A stretch of 64,000 nt of DNA from Pseudomonas sp. ERMR1:02 (GCF_002277815.1 NZ_NKJI01000002.1:62001-126000); one strand, 5' to 3'. Positions 20,659-30,272 are shown, numbered from the stretch's first letter. Numbers and translations are program-made. The notes: generated from the sequence alone by a model not told the origin.

Positions 20659-20814
20659 ATGAACACCCTCACGGAGCCCCCCAGTTATCCTTTCCCCTCG
20701 CGCCAACGCGCGGTCTTGATGTACGCGAAACACCCGGTCTTTTGGCTTCCGATACCCCATGACATTGCAGTTTCACGGCCTCTGCGCCGCGCCTTGCCGT
20801 GCCCGGCATTCTGA
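20659..20814 (+). CDS. Possible 51-residue leader ORF ahead of the TerC gene
   Basis: ATG after AGGACCTGC, encoding a basic proline-rich peptide (MNTLTEPPSYPFPSRQR...RRALPCPAF) with a TGA 27 bases before the next start. It has a ribosome site and good spacing to the transporter gene, which suggests a leader, but I know no family. The other part of this 357-base gap holds only the REP sequences. I compared it with the yybP-ykoY manganese riboswitch found before some TerC genes and saw no match. Confidence 0.35.
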   Translation: MNTLTEPPSYPFPSRQRAVLMYAKHPVFWLPIPHDIAVSRPLRRALPCPAF

Positions 20815-20841
20815 ATTCACTGAAGAGATCGAGACGTTTTT

Positions 20842-22401
20842 ATGGAATGGTTAGCCGACCCCACCGCGTGGCTGGGCTTGTTGACGTTGATTGTGCTGGA
20901 ACTGGTGCTGGGCATCGACAACCTGGTGTTTATCGCCATCCTCGCGGACAAGCTGCCGCCGGAGCAGCGTGACCGTGCGCGAATCATCGGTTTGTCCCTT
21001 GCGTTGTTGATGCGCCTTGGCCTGCTGGCGAGTATTTCCTGGCTGGTGACCCTGACCCAACCGCTGTTCGAGGTGTTCGACAAGAGCTTTTCCGGGCGTG
21101 ATCTGATCATGCTGTTCGGCGGTGTGTTCCTGTTGTTCAAGGCCACCATGGAGTTGCACGAACGGCTTGAAGGGCATGTTGGTGAACGTTCATCCAATAC
21201 GGCCTACGCGCTGTTCTGGCCCATCGTGGCGCAGATCGTGGTGCTCGATGCGGTGTTCTCCCTCGACGCGGTGATTACCGCCGTGGGCATGGTCGATGAG
21301 TTGGCGGTGATGATGATCGCGGTGATCATTTCCATCGGCCTGATGATCGTTGCCAGCAAACCGCTGACCCGATTCGTCAACGCGCACCCTACGGTGATCA
21401 TGCTGTGTCTGGGCTTCTTGATGATGATCGGCTTTGCGCTGACCGCCGAAGGCCTGGGTTTCCACATTCCGAAGGGCTATCTGTATGCGGCCATCGGTTT
21501 CTCGATCCTGATCGAAGTGTTCAACCAGATCGCCCGGGCACGGCGCAAACGCTCGATGCAAGGCCTGCGACCGATGCGCGAGCGTACTGCCCATGCGGTG
21601 ATGCGCTTGCTCGGCGGGCGCAAACTGGCGGTGGAAGAGGTCGGTGAAGAGATTGCCGACATGCTCGACAACGGCGAAGCGCCGAACGAAGAACTGTTCG
21701 ATCGTCGTGAACGGGTGATGATCAGCGGCGTGCTGCAACTGGCCGAGCGGCCGATCCGCAGCTTGATGACCGTGCGCGCCGACGTCGATCACATCGACCT
21801 GGCTGAAGACGCCGAGGCGATTCGTACGCGGTTGATGCATTCGTCCTACTCGCGTCTGCCGCTGATCCGCGACGGCGCGGTGGATGAACCGTTGGGTTTC
21901 GTACACAAGAAGGAGTTGCTTAAGGAATTCCTCGCCGGCAACCAGCCCGATCTTGCCCATCTGGCGCGCCAGACCATCAACCTGCTGGAAAGCTATTCGA
22001 TCCTCAACGCCCTGGAGCAGATGCGCAAGGCCTCGACGCATATCGCGTTTGTGGTCAATGAATTCGGCGATTTCGTCGGCGTGTTGACGATGACCGACAT
22101 CCTCGAATCGATTGCCGGCGAGCTGCCCGACGCCAGCGAAATCGAAGGTCCGGACGTGGTCGAGGATAAGGGCGGGTTCGTGGTCAGCGGCGCATTGAAC
22201 CTGGCGCGGGTGCGTCAGCGCACCGGGTTTGCCGCAGAACCGACTGACGACTATCAAACCCTGGCCGGGTTGGTGGTGAGCCTGCTGGATCGGCTGCCGA
22301 TGATCGGCGACAGTCATGAATGGGATGGCTGGCGGGTAACGGTGATGTCGGTTGAAGAGCGACGGGTGACGCGGGTGTTCCTGGCGCGAATCGGCGGGTA
22401 A
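20842..22401 (+). CDS. TerC family membrane protein with CBS and CorC domains (YoaE-like)
   Basis: A 519-residue protein. Residues 1-235 are the TerC-like membrane part with seven or so spans and the acidic motifs [15 protein letters not shown] and [14 protein letters not shown] inside membrane segments, thought to bind divalent metal. Residues about 300-425 are a tandem CBS domain ([29 protein letters not shown]), and the last 80 residues are a CorC/HlyC transporter-associated domain. Proteins of this layout are linked to metal export, often manganese. Monocistronic here. Confidence 0.9.
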   Translation: MEWLADPTAWLGLLTLIVLELVLGIDNLVFIAILADKLPPEQRDRARIIGLSLALLMRLGLLASISWLVTLTQPLFEVFDKSFSGRDLIMLFGGVFLLFKATMELHERLEGHVGERSSNTAYALFWPIVAQIVVLDAVFSLDAVITAVGMVDELAVMMIAVIISIGLMIVASKPLTRFVNAHPTVIMLCLGFLMMIGFALTAEGLGFHIPKGYLYAAIGFSILIEVFNQIARARRKRSMQGLRPMRERTAHAVMRLLGGRKLAVEEVGEEIADMLDNGEAPNEELFDRRERVMISGVLQLAERPIRSLMTVRADVDHIDLAEDAEAIRTRLMHSSYSRLPLIRDGAVDEPLGFVHKKELLKEFLAGNQPDLAHLARQTINLLESYSILNALEQMRKASTHIAFVVNEFGDFVGVLTMTDILESIAGELPDASEIEGPDVVEDKGGFVVSGALNLARVRQRTGFAAEPTDDYQTLAGLVVSLLDRLPMIGDSHEWDGWRVTVMSVEERRVTRVFLARIGG

Positions 22402-22423
22402 TTCTTCGCCGAGGCTGATGACC

Positions 22424-22493
22424 CCATCGCGAGCAGGCTCACTCCCACATTGGAATGCATTTCCCTGTGGGAGCGAGCTCGCTCGCGATGACG
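22424..22493. repeat. REPIN
   Basis: CCATCGCGAGCAGGCTCACT and inverted copy GTGGGAGCGAGCTCGCTCGC GATG downstream of the TerC gene. From here to the antitoxin start (22763) I see no other gene; the base composition turns AT-richer. Confidence 0.85.
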
Positions 22494-22716
22494 GCTTGAA
22501 GAACTGATGCCATGTTTCGCCTTAGAAACCAGCCTTGGATCCGCTGTTCCAACATGAATTTTCCTACAGAAATTCGGACAGAACTCACCCGATTGCAGGA
22601 CATACCCGATAGAAAACACGGAAATTGAGAAGCGAGAGAACTGATACCGCTTGCACGTCTAAAAAGTTCTTGGTCACGACTCCCATGTCAAAAGCGATAA
22701 TGTCAGATGCGCTTCA

Positions 22717-22748
22717 GAGTGCTATTTTTAGCACCTCTAAAAGCACTC
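22717..22748 (+). promoter_or_regulatory. Inverted-repeat operator of the toxin-antitoxin pair
   Basis: Three AGCACT-like half sites: GAGTGCT (22717-22723), AGCAC (22730-22734) and AGCACTC (22742-22748), the outer two being exact complements. They sit 15-45 bases before the antitoxin start, where an autoregulating antitoxin would bind. Confidence 0.6.
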
Positions 22749-22762
22749 TAAGGAACAACTTC

Positions 22763-23011
22763 ATGCCACATATCGTGCTTTCGCATGTTGTAGCGAGTAT
22801 CTCGGAACTTAAAAAAAACCCGATGGGTACAGTTGCTGCGGGTCGAGGGTTGTCCGTTGCGATCCTCAATCGCAACGAGCCCGCGTTCTATTGCGTCCCG
22901 GCCAAAGAATATGAAGCGATGATGAGCCGACTGGAAGATTTAGAGTTGCTTGCCCTTTGTAAAGAACGAGAAAACGACCCGACCATAAAGGTTTCGATTG
23001 ATGACCTATGA
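22763..23011 (+). CDS. Type II antitoxin, Phd/YefM (StbD-like) family
   Basis: Eighty-two residues from an ATG with AAGGA upstream. The N-terminus (SHVVASISELKKNPMGTV) is the DNA-binding fold of Phd/YefM antitoxins, and NEPAFYCVPAKEYEAMM is the typical middle motif. The acidic tail (EREND...IDDL) should wrap the toxin. It overlaps the toxin gene by 11 bases. Codon use is AT-richer than in neighbouring core genes, in keeping with horizontal gain. Confidence 0.88.
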   Translation: MPHIVLSHVVASISELKKNPMGTVAAGRGLSVAILNRNEPAFYCVPAKEYEAMMSRLEDLELLALCKERENDPTIKVSIDDL

Positions 23012-23282
23012 GTTGGAGTTTTCTGAAAAGGCCTGGAAGGAATGGGGGAAGCTTGGAGTAAATCCAAGAGAGCAATTCAAAAAGAAACTTCAGGAGCGAC
23101 TTGTCAATCCACATGTACCGGGAGACCGGCTCAGCGGGCTCGGCAATGCGTACAAGATCAAGTTGCGCAGTGCGGGATATCGATTGGTTTATCGAGTAGT
23201 GGATGAGGTGCTGGTCGTGACTGTCATAGCCGTTGGAAAAAGAGAGCGGGGTGATGTTTATAAAGACGCAGGCGCTCGCTAA
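23001..23282 (+). CDS. Type II toxin, RelE/ParE (StbE-like) family
   Basis: Ninety-three residues, MTYELEFSEKAWKEWGKL at the N-terminus and YKIKLRSAGYRLVYRV in the core, both typical of RelE/StbE mRNA interferases that cut mRNA at the ribosome. The basic C-terminus (VGKRERGDVYKDA) carries the expected catalytic charges. Start ATG at 23001 lies inside the antitoxin gene, giving coupled translation. Confidence 0.88.
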   Translation: MTYELEFSEKAWKEWGKLGVNPREQFKKKLQERLVNPHVPGDRLSGLGNAYKIKLRSAGYRLVYRVVDEVLVVTVIAVGKRERGDVYKDAGAR

Positions 23283-23549
23283 GTCTTCGTAATGTGACAT
23301 GTACGTTTGCGGAACACGTACGCCCCATTTGTGAACCAGATACCCGCCATCCGTAGCCAAAGGTAGCGCTTCAAAAGCGTGCCCGTCGTAACACTCTTCG
23401 CGCATTTACACGCATCCATCTGATTCAAAACACTTTTCAATCCCCCCTACATTCCCTCCACATCCTGTGGCACACTTTCTGCTGTCTGTTCCGTTGTTAC
23501 ATACTAAGATCCGGTATAGCGGAATAAACATCATCCTGGAGTGCTTGCC

Positions 23550-24398
23550 ATGCATCGCCGACCATCCTTGTTCAAAGCGTGTTTTTTTCTGTTCGCAGCC
23601 TCTGCTGCTGTCATGGGTATGGCCCAGGCGGCGGACAGTAAGCTCGATAGCGTTCTGGCCCGCGGTAAACTGATTGTGGGCACCGGCAGCACCAATGCGC
23701 CGTGGCACTTCCAGGGCGCTGATGGCAAGTTGCAGGGCTTTGATATCGATATCGGGCACATGATTGCCAAGGGCCTGTTCAACGATCCGGACAAGGTCGA
23801 GTACGTGGTTCAGTCGTCCGATGCGCGGATTCCAAACCTGCTGACCGACAAGGTCGACATCAGTTGCCAGTTCATTACCGTGACCGCCAGTCGTGCCCAG
23901 CAAGTGGCGTTCACGTTGCCCTACTACCGCGAGGGTGTCGGCCTGCTGTTGCCAACGAACAGCAAGTACAAGGAAATCGATGACATGCAGGCTGCCGGCG
24001 ACAAGGTTACGGTGGCCGTTCTGCAAAACGTGTATGCCGAAGAACTGGTGCACCAGGCACTCCCCAAAGCCAAGGTTGACCAGTACGACAGCGTTGATTT
24101 GATGTATCAGGCGGTGAACTCCGGTCGCGCCGACGCGGCGGCCACCGACCAGTCTTCGGTGAAATACCTGATGGTGCAGAACGCTGGCCGCTACCGTAGC
24201 CCGGCCTACGCCTGGAGCCCGCAAACCTACGCCTGCGCAGTCAAGCGCGGCGATCAGGACTGGCTGAACTTCGTCAACACCACCCTGCATGAAGCCATGA
24301 CCGGCGTTGAGTTCCCGACTTACGCGGCGTCGTTCAAAAAGTGGTTTGGTGTCGATCTGCCGTCGCCCGCGATTGGCTTCCCTGTCGAATTCAAATGA
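23550..24398 (+). CDS. Polar amino acid type ABC transporter, substrate-binding protein
   Basis: A 282-residue periplasmic protein of the SBP_bac_3 family. A signal peptide ends at AQA near residue 28. The ligand pocket motifs are LIVGTGSTNAPWHF, GFDIDIGHMIAKG and the DKVDISCQFITVTASRAQ stretch. The ATG at 23550 has GGAG at proper spacing; a GTG at 23541 is less likely. It opens a run of transporter genes followed by RidA, an IclR regulator, a PLP lyase and KDG kinase, so the ligand is probably an amino sugar acid such as D-glucosaminate. Confidence 0.88.
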   Translation: MHRRPSLFKACFFLFAASAAVMGMAQAADSKLDSVLARGKLIVGTGSTNAPWHFQGADGKLQGFDIDIGHMIAKGLFNDPDKVEYVVQSSDARIPNLLTDKVDISCQFITVTASRAQQVAFTLPYYREGVGLLLPTNSKYKEIDDMQAAGDKVTVAVLQNVYAEELVHQALPKAKVDQYDSVDLMYQAVNSGRADAAATDQSSVKYLMVQNAGRYRSPAYAWSPQTYACAVKRGDQDWLNFVNTTLHEAMTGVEFPTYAASFKKWFGVDLPSPAIGFPVEFK

Positions 24399-24449
24399 TC
24401 CCGTGAGAGTGGGGCGGTTATGAATCGCCCACTCAAGGTACTGCCGACC

Positions 24450-25112
24450 ATGAACTATCAGTTGAACTTTGCCGCCGTGTGGCGCGATTTCGACACCTTG
24501 CTGGCGGGGCTCGGTCTGGGCCTCGAACTTGCGCTGGTGTCGATCGCCATCGGCTGCGTGATCGGCCTGCTGATGGCGTTTGCTTTGTTGTCGAAGCACC
24601 GCGCATTGCGGGTGCTGGCATCGGTGTATGTCACGGTGATCCGTAACACGCCGATTCTGGTGTTGATTCTGTTGATCTACTTTGCTTTGCCGAGCTTAGG
24701 GATCCGACTGGACAAGATTCCCTCGTTCATCATCACGCTGTCGCTGTATGCCGGGGCCTATCTGACCGAAGTGTTTCGCGGGGGGCTGCTGAGCATTCCC
24801 AAGGGGCAACGTGAGGCCGGTTTGGCGATTGGTTTGGGCGAGTGGCAGGTCAAGGCCTACGTCACCGTGCCGGTGATGCTGCGCAATGTACTGCCGGCCT
24901 TGTCGAACAACTTCATCTCGCTGTTCAAGGACACTTCCCTGGCGGCGGCGATCGCCGTACCGGAGCTGACCTATTACGCGCGCAAGATCAATGTCGAGAG
25001 CTACCGGGTGATTGAAACCTGGCTGGTGACCACAGCGCTCTATGTTGCGGCCTGTTACCTCATTGCCATGATGCTGCGATACCTCGAGCAGCGTCTGGCG
25101 ATCCGTCGATAG
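24450..25112 (+). CDS. Polar amino acid type ABC transporter, permease 1
   Basis: HisM/HisQ-like inner-membrane permease with about five spans and the EAA loop REAGLAIGLGEWQVKAYVTVP that docks the ATPase. From MNYQLNFAAVW the length is 220 residues; an in-frame ATG at 24420 would add ten. It follows the binding protein by about 50 bases, and permease 2 starts 8 bases after its stop. Confidence 0.87.
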   Translation: MNYQLNFAAVWRDFDTLLAGLGLGLELALVSIAIGCVIGLLMAFALLSKHRALRVLASVYVTVIRNTPILVLILLIYFALPSLGIRLDKIPSFIITLSLYAGAYLTEVFRGGLLSIPKGQREAGLAIGLGEWQVKAYVTVPVMLRNVLPALSNNFISLFKDTSLAAAIAVPELTYYARKINVESYRVIETWLVTTALYVAACYLIAMMLRYLEQRLAIRR

Positions 25113-25120
25113 GAGGCCCC

Positions 25121-25782
25121 ATGTACGAATCCCCCAGTTGGTTGCATGAGTTGTGGGTGGCGCGGGAAGTATTGTGGCAAGGCTTTCTGACCAGTGTTCA
25201 GGCCTCGGCCCTGGCGATTCTGTTCGGCACGGTGCTTGGCGTTTTCGCCGGACTGGTGCTGACCTACGGCAAGTTCTGGATGCGCGCGCCGTTTCGTTTT
25301 TACGTCGATGTGATTCGCGGCACGCCGGTGTTTGTGCTGGTGCTGGCGTGCTTCTACATGGCGCCGGCGCTGGGCTGGCAGATCAGCGCGTTCCAGGCCG
25401 GTGCCTTGGGGCTGACGCTGTTTTGCGGCTCCCACGTTGCCGAGATCGTGCGTGGTGCCTTGCAGGCACTCCCGCGCGGGCAGATGGAAGCGGGCAAGGC
25501 CATCGGCCTGACGTTTTACCAGTCCTTGGGCTATGTGCTGTTGCCTCAGGCAATGCGGCAAATTTGCCGACCTGGGTCAACTCGTCCACCGAGATCGTCA
25601 AGGCTTCGACGCTGTTGTCGGTGATCGGCGTGGCCGAGCTGCTGCTCAGCACTCAGCAGATCATCGCGCGGACCTTCATGACCCTGGAGTTTTACCTGTT
25701 CGCCGGTTTTCTGTTCTTTGTCATCAACTACGGCATCGAATTACTCGGCCGGCACATTGAAAAGCGGGTGGCCTTGCCATGA
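25121..25782 (+). CDS. Polar amino acid type ABC transporter, permease 2 (one-base frameshift)
   Basis: Second HisQ/HisM-like permease, 220 residues when repaired, with the EAA loop [21 protein letters not shown] base is missing at about 25562-25565: the frame should read [18 protein letters not shown], but as given it stops early at 25624. Start ATG 25121 after AGGAGG. Its end overlaps the ATPase start by 4 bases. Confidence 0.87.
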
Positions 25783-26571
25783 CTCAGTCTCAAATCAATC
25801 CACAAAACGGCCAACCCCTGCTGGACATTCGCGGCCTGCACAAACGTTACGACCAGCTCGAAGTGCTCAAGGGTGTCGACCTGAGCATGCAGCGCGGCAA
25901 CGTCGTGACGCTGATCGGTTCCAGCGGTTCGGGCAAGACCACGCTGCTGCGCTGCGTGAACATGCTTGAAGAGTTTCAGGGCGGGCAGATCCTGCTCGAT
26001 GGCGAATCCATCGGTTACGACGAGGTCAACGGCAAACGCGTGCGTCACGGGGAAAAAGTCATCGCCCGCCATCGCGCCATGACCGGCATGGCGTTCCAGC
26101 AGTTCAACCTGTTCCCGCACCTAACCGCGTTGCAGAACGTCACCCTGGGTTTGCTCAAGGTGAAAAAGCTGCACAAGGATGAGGCGGTGGCCCTGGCAGA
26201 AAAATGGTTGGAGCGAGTCGGTCTGCTGGAGCGTCGCGATCACTACCCTGGCCAGTTGTCCGGCGGCCAGCAGCAGCGCGTGGCGATTGCCCGGGCTATT
26301 GCGATGAACCCGAGCCTGATGCTGTTCGACGAAGTCACTTCGGCACTGGACCCGGAGCTGGTTAGCGAAGTGCTCAATGTGATCAAGGGCCTGGCTGACG
26401 ACGGCATGACCATGCTGCTGGTGACCCACGAAATGCGCTTTGCCTTCGAAGTCTCGGACAAGATCGTTTTCATGAATCAGGGCGCATCGAAGAGCAGGGC
26501 CACCCAAGGAGCTGTTCGAGCGTCCGCAATCGCCACGACTGGCGGAGTTTCTCAAAAGCACACGTTTTTGA
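25779..26571 (+). CDS. Polar amino acid type ABC transporter, ATP-binding protein (two one-base frameshifts)
   Basis: ATPase of the importer, 264 residues when repaired. Walker [11 protein letters not shown]-loop [12 protein letters not shown], signature [15 protein letters not shown], Walker [13 protein letters not shown] and switch VTHEM are intact. Near the C-terminus two bases are missing, at about 26483 (GGCGC for GGCCGC) and 26499-26502 (GGCCACCC for GGCCCACCC). Repaired, the tail reads [20 protein letters not shown] and ends TGA at 26571. As given the frame runs to 26579 in a wrong register. Confidence 0.9.
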
Positions 26572-26600
26572 TCCTTTAATTTTCATCAGGAGAAATACCC

Positions 26601-26990
26601 ATGAGCATTACTCGTTACGGCACCGGCAGCACCGCCGCTGGCGGCCAACCGCGTCCTTTCGCCCGCGCCGTTGAAGCCGATGGCTGGCTGCACGTCTCCG
26701 GCCAGGTGCCGGCGGTGGATGGCGAGATCATTGTGGGCGGTATCGTCGAGCAGACTCACCAGACCATGAAGAATCTGATCGCGATTCTAGAAGAGGCCGG
26801 CTATGGCCTCGAAGATGTGGTGCGTGCTGGCGTGTGGCTGGACGATCCGCGGGATTTCTCGAGTTTCAACAAGGTCTTTTCCGAGTACTTCAAACCCGAA
26901 CACGCCCCGGCGCGGGCCTGCGTGCAGGCGAACATGATGGTCGACTGCAAGGTCGAGATCGACTGCATCGCGTACAAGAAAAAGGCCTGA
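26601..26990 (+). CDS. RidA family enamine/imine deaminase
   Basis: 129 residues with the family signature at the C-terminus (PARACVQANMMVDCKVEIDC). RidA proteins hydrolyse the 2-aminoacrylate-like enamines and imines made by PLP dehydratases. That suits its place in the transporter operon, next to a PLP lyase that would release such an intermediate. Start ATG 26601 with AGGAGA upstream. Confidence 0.9.
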   Translation: MSITRYGTGSTAAGGQPRPFARAVEADGWLHVSGQVPAVDGEIIVGGIVEQTHQTMKNLIAILEEAGYGLEDVVRAGVWLDDPRDFSSFNKVFSEYFKPEHAPARACVQANMMVDCKVEIDCIAYKKKA

Positions 26991-27004
26991 GATTTGCGGT
27001 GAAT

Positions 27005-27072
27005 TCTTCGCGGGCAAGCCTCGCTCCTACAGGATCCCACCGTCTGTGGGAGCGGGCTTGCCCGCGAAGGCG
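27005..27072. repeat. REPIN between RidA and IclR genes
   Basis: TTCTTCGCGGGCAAGCCTCG paired with GGGCTTGCCCGCGAAGG. Confidence 0.85.
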
Positions 27073-27134
27073 GCCTAACGGTCACCGCAGCACTCTGGGT
27101 AAACTCCCCGGCGAATTGAATGGGAACCACTGAC

Positions 27135-27899
27135 ATGACCGAAGACACCATCAAGCGCCGGGCCCGCGGTCTGGACCGGGCGTTCGATATCCTCGATTTC
27201 CTCAAGGAGATCGGCCAGCCCCTGCGCCCGAACGATATCGCCAGCGGCATCGGCAGCCCCAAATCCACGGTTTATGAACTGGTGGCTTCGCTGCTGGAAC
27301 GACGGATTCTGGAACCGGTCGGCAAGGACGGCCACGTGTACCTCGGTCGTCAGCTGTACTTTCTCGGCCAGGCGCATTTGCGTCATTTCGACCTGACGCG
27401 CGAGGCCGATCACGCCTTGCAGGAGATCGTCAGCCAGACCCATGAAACCGCGCAAATGTGTCTGCTCAACGGGCGCAAATACACCGTAGCGCTGATGAAA
27501 GAGGGCGAGCGGCACTTTCGCATTTCCTCGGACATCGGCGAGAACGCGCCGATCCCCTGGACCGCGTCCGGGCGCCTGTTGCTGTCGCACCTGAGCGATC
27601 AGGCAATCATCGACCTGATCGACCACGACGACTTTATCCTGCCCAGCGGCGAACGCCTGCCACTGGAGCAGTTCCTGAAGGAAATCCGTCAGGCCGGCAT
27701 CGACGGCTTTTTCTCGTTCGATAGCGTTGCCGACACCTTTACCCATTGCTTCGCTGCCCCGGTCAAAGACCCGAACGGTGTGGCCATTTGCACCCTATGC
27801 ATTGTCGCCCCGCGCGCGGATGCCAAGACTCATTACAACGACTACCGCCGTGTACTGATCGACAGTGCGAACAGCCTGGCCCGTCGCATCAACGAATAA
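27135..27899 (+). CDS. IclR family transcriptional regulator
   Basis: 254 residues from MTEDTIKRRARG. N-terminal winged HTH (RPNDIASGIGSPKSTVYELV) and IclR effector domain (NAPIPWTASGRLLLSHLSD, FFSFDSVADTFTHCFAAPV). It is inside the amino sugar acid cluster and probably responds to its substrate or to KDG. An in-frame ATG at 27120 is an alternative start. The PLP enzyme follows after 39 bases. Confidence 0.9.
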   Translation: MTEDTIKRRARGLDRAFDILDFLKEIGQPLRPNDIASGIGSPKSTVYELVASLLERRILEPVGKDGHVYLGRQLYFLGQAHLRHFDLTREADHALQEIVSQTHETAQMCLLNGRKYTVALMKEGERHFRISSDIGENAPIPWTASGRLLLSHLSDQAIIDLIDHDDFILPSGERLPLEQFLKEIRQAGIDGFFSFDSVADTFTHCFAAPVKDPNGVAICTLCIVAPRADAKTHYNDYRRVLIDSANSLARRINE

Positions 27900-27938
27900 C
27901 AGCGGCTGCCTGCAGCCGCGTATGTGAGGAGTTCGACC

Positions 27939-29156
27939 ATGTCTTCTGCCCCCAATACTGCCGCCGTGGAAAAGGGCTTTGCCCACACCGGTGCCAATCT
28001 GGTTCGCGACGTCAGCCTGCCGGCACTGGTTCTCCATCGTCAGGCGCTGGAGCACAACATTCGCTGGATGCAGGACTTCGTCAGCAACAGCGGCGCGCAA
28101 CTGGCGCCCCACGGCAAAACCAGCATGACCCCGGCACTGTTCCGTCGGCAACTGGACGCCGGTGCCTGGGGCATTACCCTGGCCAGCGCCACGCAAACCC
28201 GCGCGGCCTATGCCCACGGTGTGCGCCGGGTGCTGATGGCCAACCAACTGGTCGGCACGCCGAACATGGCATTGATCGCCGACCTGCTGGCTGACTCGAC
28301 GTTCGACTTCTATTGCATGGTCGATCACCCGGACAACGTGGCGGATCTGGGAGCCTACTTCGCCTCACGCGGCGTGCGCTTGAACGTGATGATCGAATAC
28401 GGTGTGGTCGGTGGTCGCTGCGGTTGCCGCAGCGAACAGGAAGTCCTTGATTTGGCCAACGCCATCGCCGCGCAACCGGCACTGGCCCTGACCGGCATCG
28501 AGGGCTATGAAGGGGTGATCCACGGTGATCACGCCGTCAGCGGTATTCGCGCGTTCGCAGGTTCGCTGGTTCGCCTGGCGGTGCAGTTGCAGAACAGCGG
28601 CGCGTTCGCCATCGCGAAACCGATCATCACCGCTTCCGGCTCGGCCTGGTATGACTTGATCGCCGAGGAGTTCGAGGCGCAGAACGCCGCCGGGCGTTTC
28701 CTCAGCGTGCTGCGTCCTGGCAGTTATGTTGCCCACGACCATGGCATCTACAAAGAAGCGCAATGCTGCGTACTCGACCGTCGCAGCGATCTGAATGAAG
28801 GGTTGCGTCCGGCACTGGAAGTCTGGGCTCACGTACAGTCGTTGCCCGAGCCAGGCTTCGCGGTGATCGCCCTGGGTAAACGCGACGTAGCCTACGACGC
28901 CGGCTTGCCAGTGCCGTTGCTGCGTTACAAGGCTGGGGTGGTGCCGGCCAAGGGTGATGATGTCAGTGCCTGCAAGGTAACGGCGGTGATGGACCAGCAT
29001 GCGTTCATGACCGTGGCGCCTGGGGTTGAATTGCGCGTGGGCGATATCATTTCTTTCGGCACATCGCACCCGTGCCTGACGTTCGACAAGTGGCGTACGG
29101 GGTGTCTGGTGGATGAGCAGTTGAACGTCATCGAGAACATGGAAACCTGTTTCTAA
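27939..29156 (+). CDS. PLP-dependent D-amino acid lyase (DSD1 / D-threonine aldolase fold), probable D-glucosaminate ammonia-lyase
   Basis: 405 residues. Fold-type III N-terminal alanine racemase barrel with the PLP lysine in APHGKTSMTP (about residue 60), GYEGVIHG and ITASGSAWYDL motifs, and a C-terminal D-Ser dehydratase-like metal site with His and Cys in FGTSHPCLTFDKW. The family includes D-threonine aldolase, D-serine dehydratase and the Pseudomonas D-glucosaminate dehydratase. The KDG kinase gene just downstream makes KDG the likely product, so D-glucosaminate to KDG plus ammonia is my inferred reaction. Often annotated simply as amino acid deaminase. Start at 27939 after GAGGAG. Confidence 0.82.
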   Translation: MSSAPNTAAVEKGFAHTGANLVRDVSLPALVLHRQALEHNIRWMQDFVSNSGAQLAPHGKTSMTPALFRRQLDAGAWGITLASATQTRAAYAHGVRRVLMANQLVGTPNMALIADLLADSTFDFYCMVDHPDNVADLGAYFASRGVRLNVMIEYGVVGGRCGCRSEQEVLDLANAIAAQPALALTGIEGYEGVIHGDHAVSGIRAFAGSLVRLAVQLQNSGAFAIAKPIITASGSAWYDLIAEEFEAQNAAGRFLSVLRPGSYVAHDHGIYKEAQCCVLDRRSDLNEGLRPALEVWAHVQSLPEPGFAVIALGKRDVAYDAGLPVPLLRYKAGVVPAKGDDVSACKVTAVMDQHAFMTVAPGVELRVGDIISFGTSHPCLTFDKWRTGCLVDEQLNVIENMETCF

Positions 29157-29175
29157 GGTTCAAGACCGTAGCGCG

Positions 29176-29273
29176 GCCTTCGCGGGCAAGCCTCGCTCCT
29201 ACAGGTTTTGTGTCGTGCCGGACACGCGCATACGACGATGAACCTGTAGGAGCGAGGCTCGCCCGCGAAGGCG
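29176..29273. repeat. REPIN
   Basis: CCTTCGCGGGCAAGCCTCGC paired with GAGCGAGGCTCGCCCGCGAAGG. Confidence 0.85.
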
Positions 29274-29310
29274 TCCGCACAGACAACAAAGAAACACCAG
29301 AGACCACAGC

Positions 29311-30246
29311 ATGAACACCATCAACACCTTGGGCCCCAACACCCCACGCATCGCCCTGATCGGCGAATGCATGATCGAGTTGCAGCATCGCGCCGACGGC
29401 AGTCTGCAACAGAGCTTCGGCGGCGACACCTTGAACACCGCGGTCTACCTGTCCCGTGAACTGGGCGCTGCCGGCACCGTGGATTACGTCACCGCCCTGG
29501 GCGATGACATTTTCAGCGATGCCATGTGCCAGAGCTGGGCCGCCGAGAACATCGGCCTGGACATGGTCCAGCGCTTGCCCGGTCGTTTGCCGGGGCTGTA
29601 TTGCATTCAGACCGACGCCGCCGGCGAACGACGATTTCTCTACTGGCGCAACGAAGCCGCGGTGCGCGACTGCTTCACCACCCCGGCTGCCGCGCCGATC
29701 CTGGCTGCGCTGCCGGATTACGACGTGCTGTATTTCAGCGGCATCACCCTGGCGGTGCTGGGCGTGCAAGGTCGGGAAAAATTGCTGGAAACCCTGATCG
29801 AGGCACGGCAGCGCGATGCGCGGATTGTCTTCGACAACAACTACCGGCCACGTCTGTGGGGCTCAGTCGAGGACGCGCGGGCCGCCTATCGCAGCGTGCT
29901 GCCCTATGTCGACCTGGCGCTTTTGACCGTCGATGACGAACAGGCATTGTTCCATTTTTCCGATTGCGCAGCGGTGTTTGCCGCTTACGAGCAGATCGGC
30001 ACGCCTGAAGTGGTGCTCAAGCGCGGCGCCGAGGCCTGTCTGATTCGTTGTGACGGCGAGTCATTCGAAGTGCCGGCGCAGAAGGTCGAGCGGGTGGTGG
30101 ACACCACGGCGGCGGGGGATTCGTTCAGCGCGGCTTATCTGGCCAGTCGGCTCAAGGGTGGCAGCCCGGTGGAGGCTGCCGAGGCGGGGCATCGGTTGGC
30201 GAGTCGGGTGATTCAGGTGCCCGGAGCACTGATTCCCAAAGCTTGA
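29311..30246 (+). CDS. kdgK: 2-dehydro-3-deoxygluconokinase (PfkB family)
   Basis: 311 residues. Phosphorylates KDG to KDPG, which the Entner-Doudoroff aldolase then splits. PfkB features: N-terminal GGDTLNTAVYLSREL (sugar site) and the C-terminal signature DTTAAGDSFSAAYLA with catalytic Asp and anion hole. The start ATG lies after the REPIN. Together with the lyase upstream it would feed glucosaminate carbon into central metabolism. Confidence 0.88.
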   Translation: MNTINTLGPNTPRIALIGECMIELQHRADGSLQQSFGGDTLNTAVYLSRELGAAGTVDYVTALGDDIFSDAMCQSWAAENIGLDMVQRLPGRLPGLYCIQTDAAGERRFLYWRNEAAVRDCFTTPAAAPILAALPDYDVLYFSGITLAVLGVQGREKLLETLIEARQRDARIVFDNNYRPRLWGSVEDARAAYRSVLPYVDLALLTVDDEQALFHFSDCAAVFAAYEQIGTPEVVLKRGAEACLIRCDGESFEVPAQKVERVVDTTAAGDSFSAAYLASRLKGGSPVEAAEAGHRLASRVIQVPGALIPKA

Positions 30247-30272
30247 AGTGCAGTCCCTGTAGGAATGCGTGA

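Noticed and set aside
20600..20841. Manganese (yybP-ykoY) riboswitch before the TerC gene
   Set aside because: The conserved internal loops could not be found on either strand.
23283..23405. Minus-strand peptide MREECYDGHAFEALPLATDG after the toxin gene
   Set aside because: It looks protein-like for about 40 residues, but there is no ribosome site and the frame then runs antisense through the toxin gene. At most a relic.
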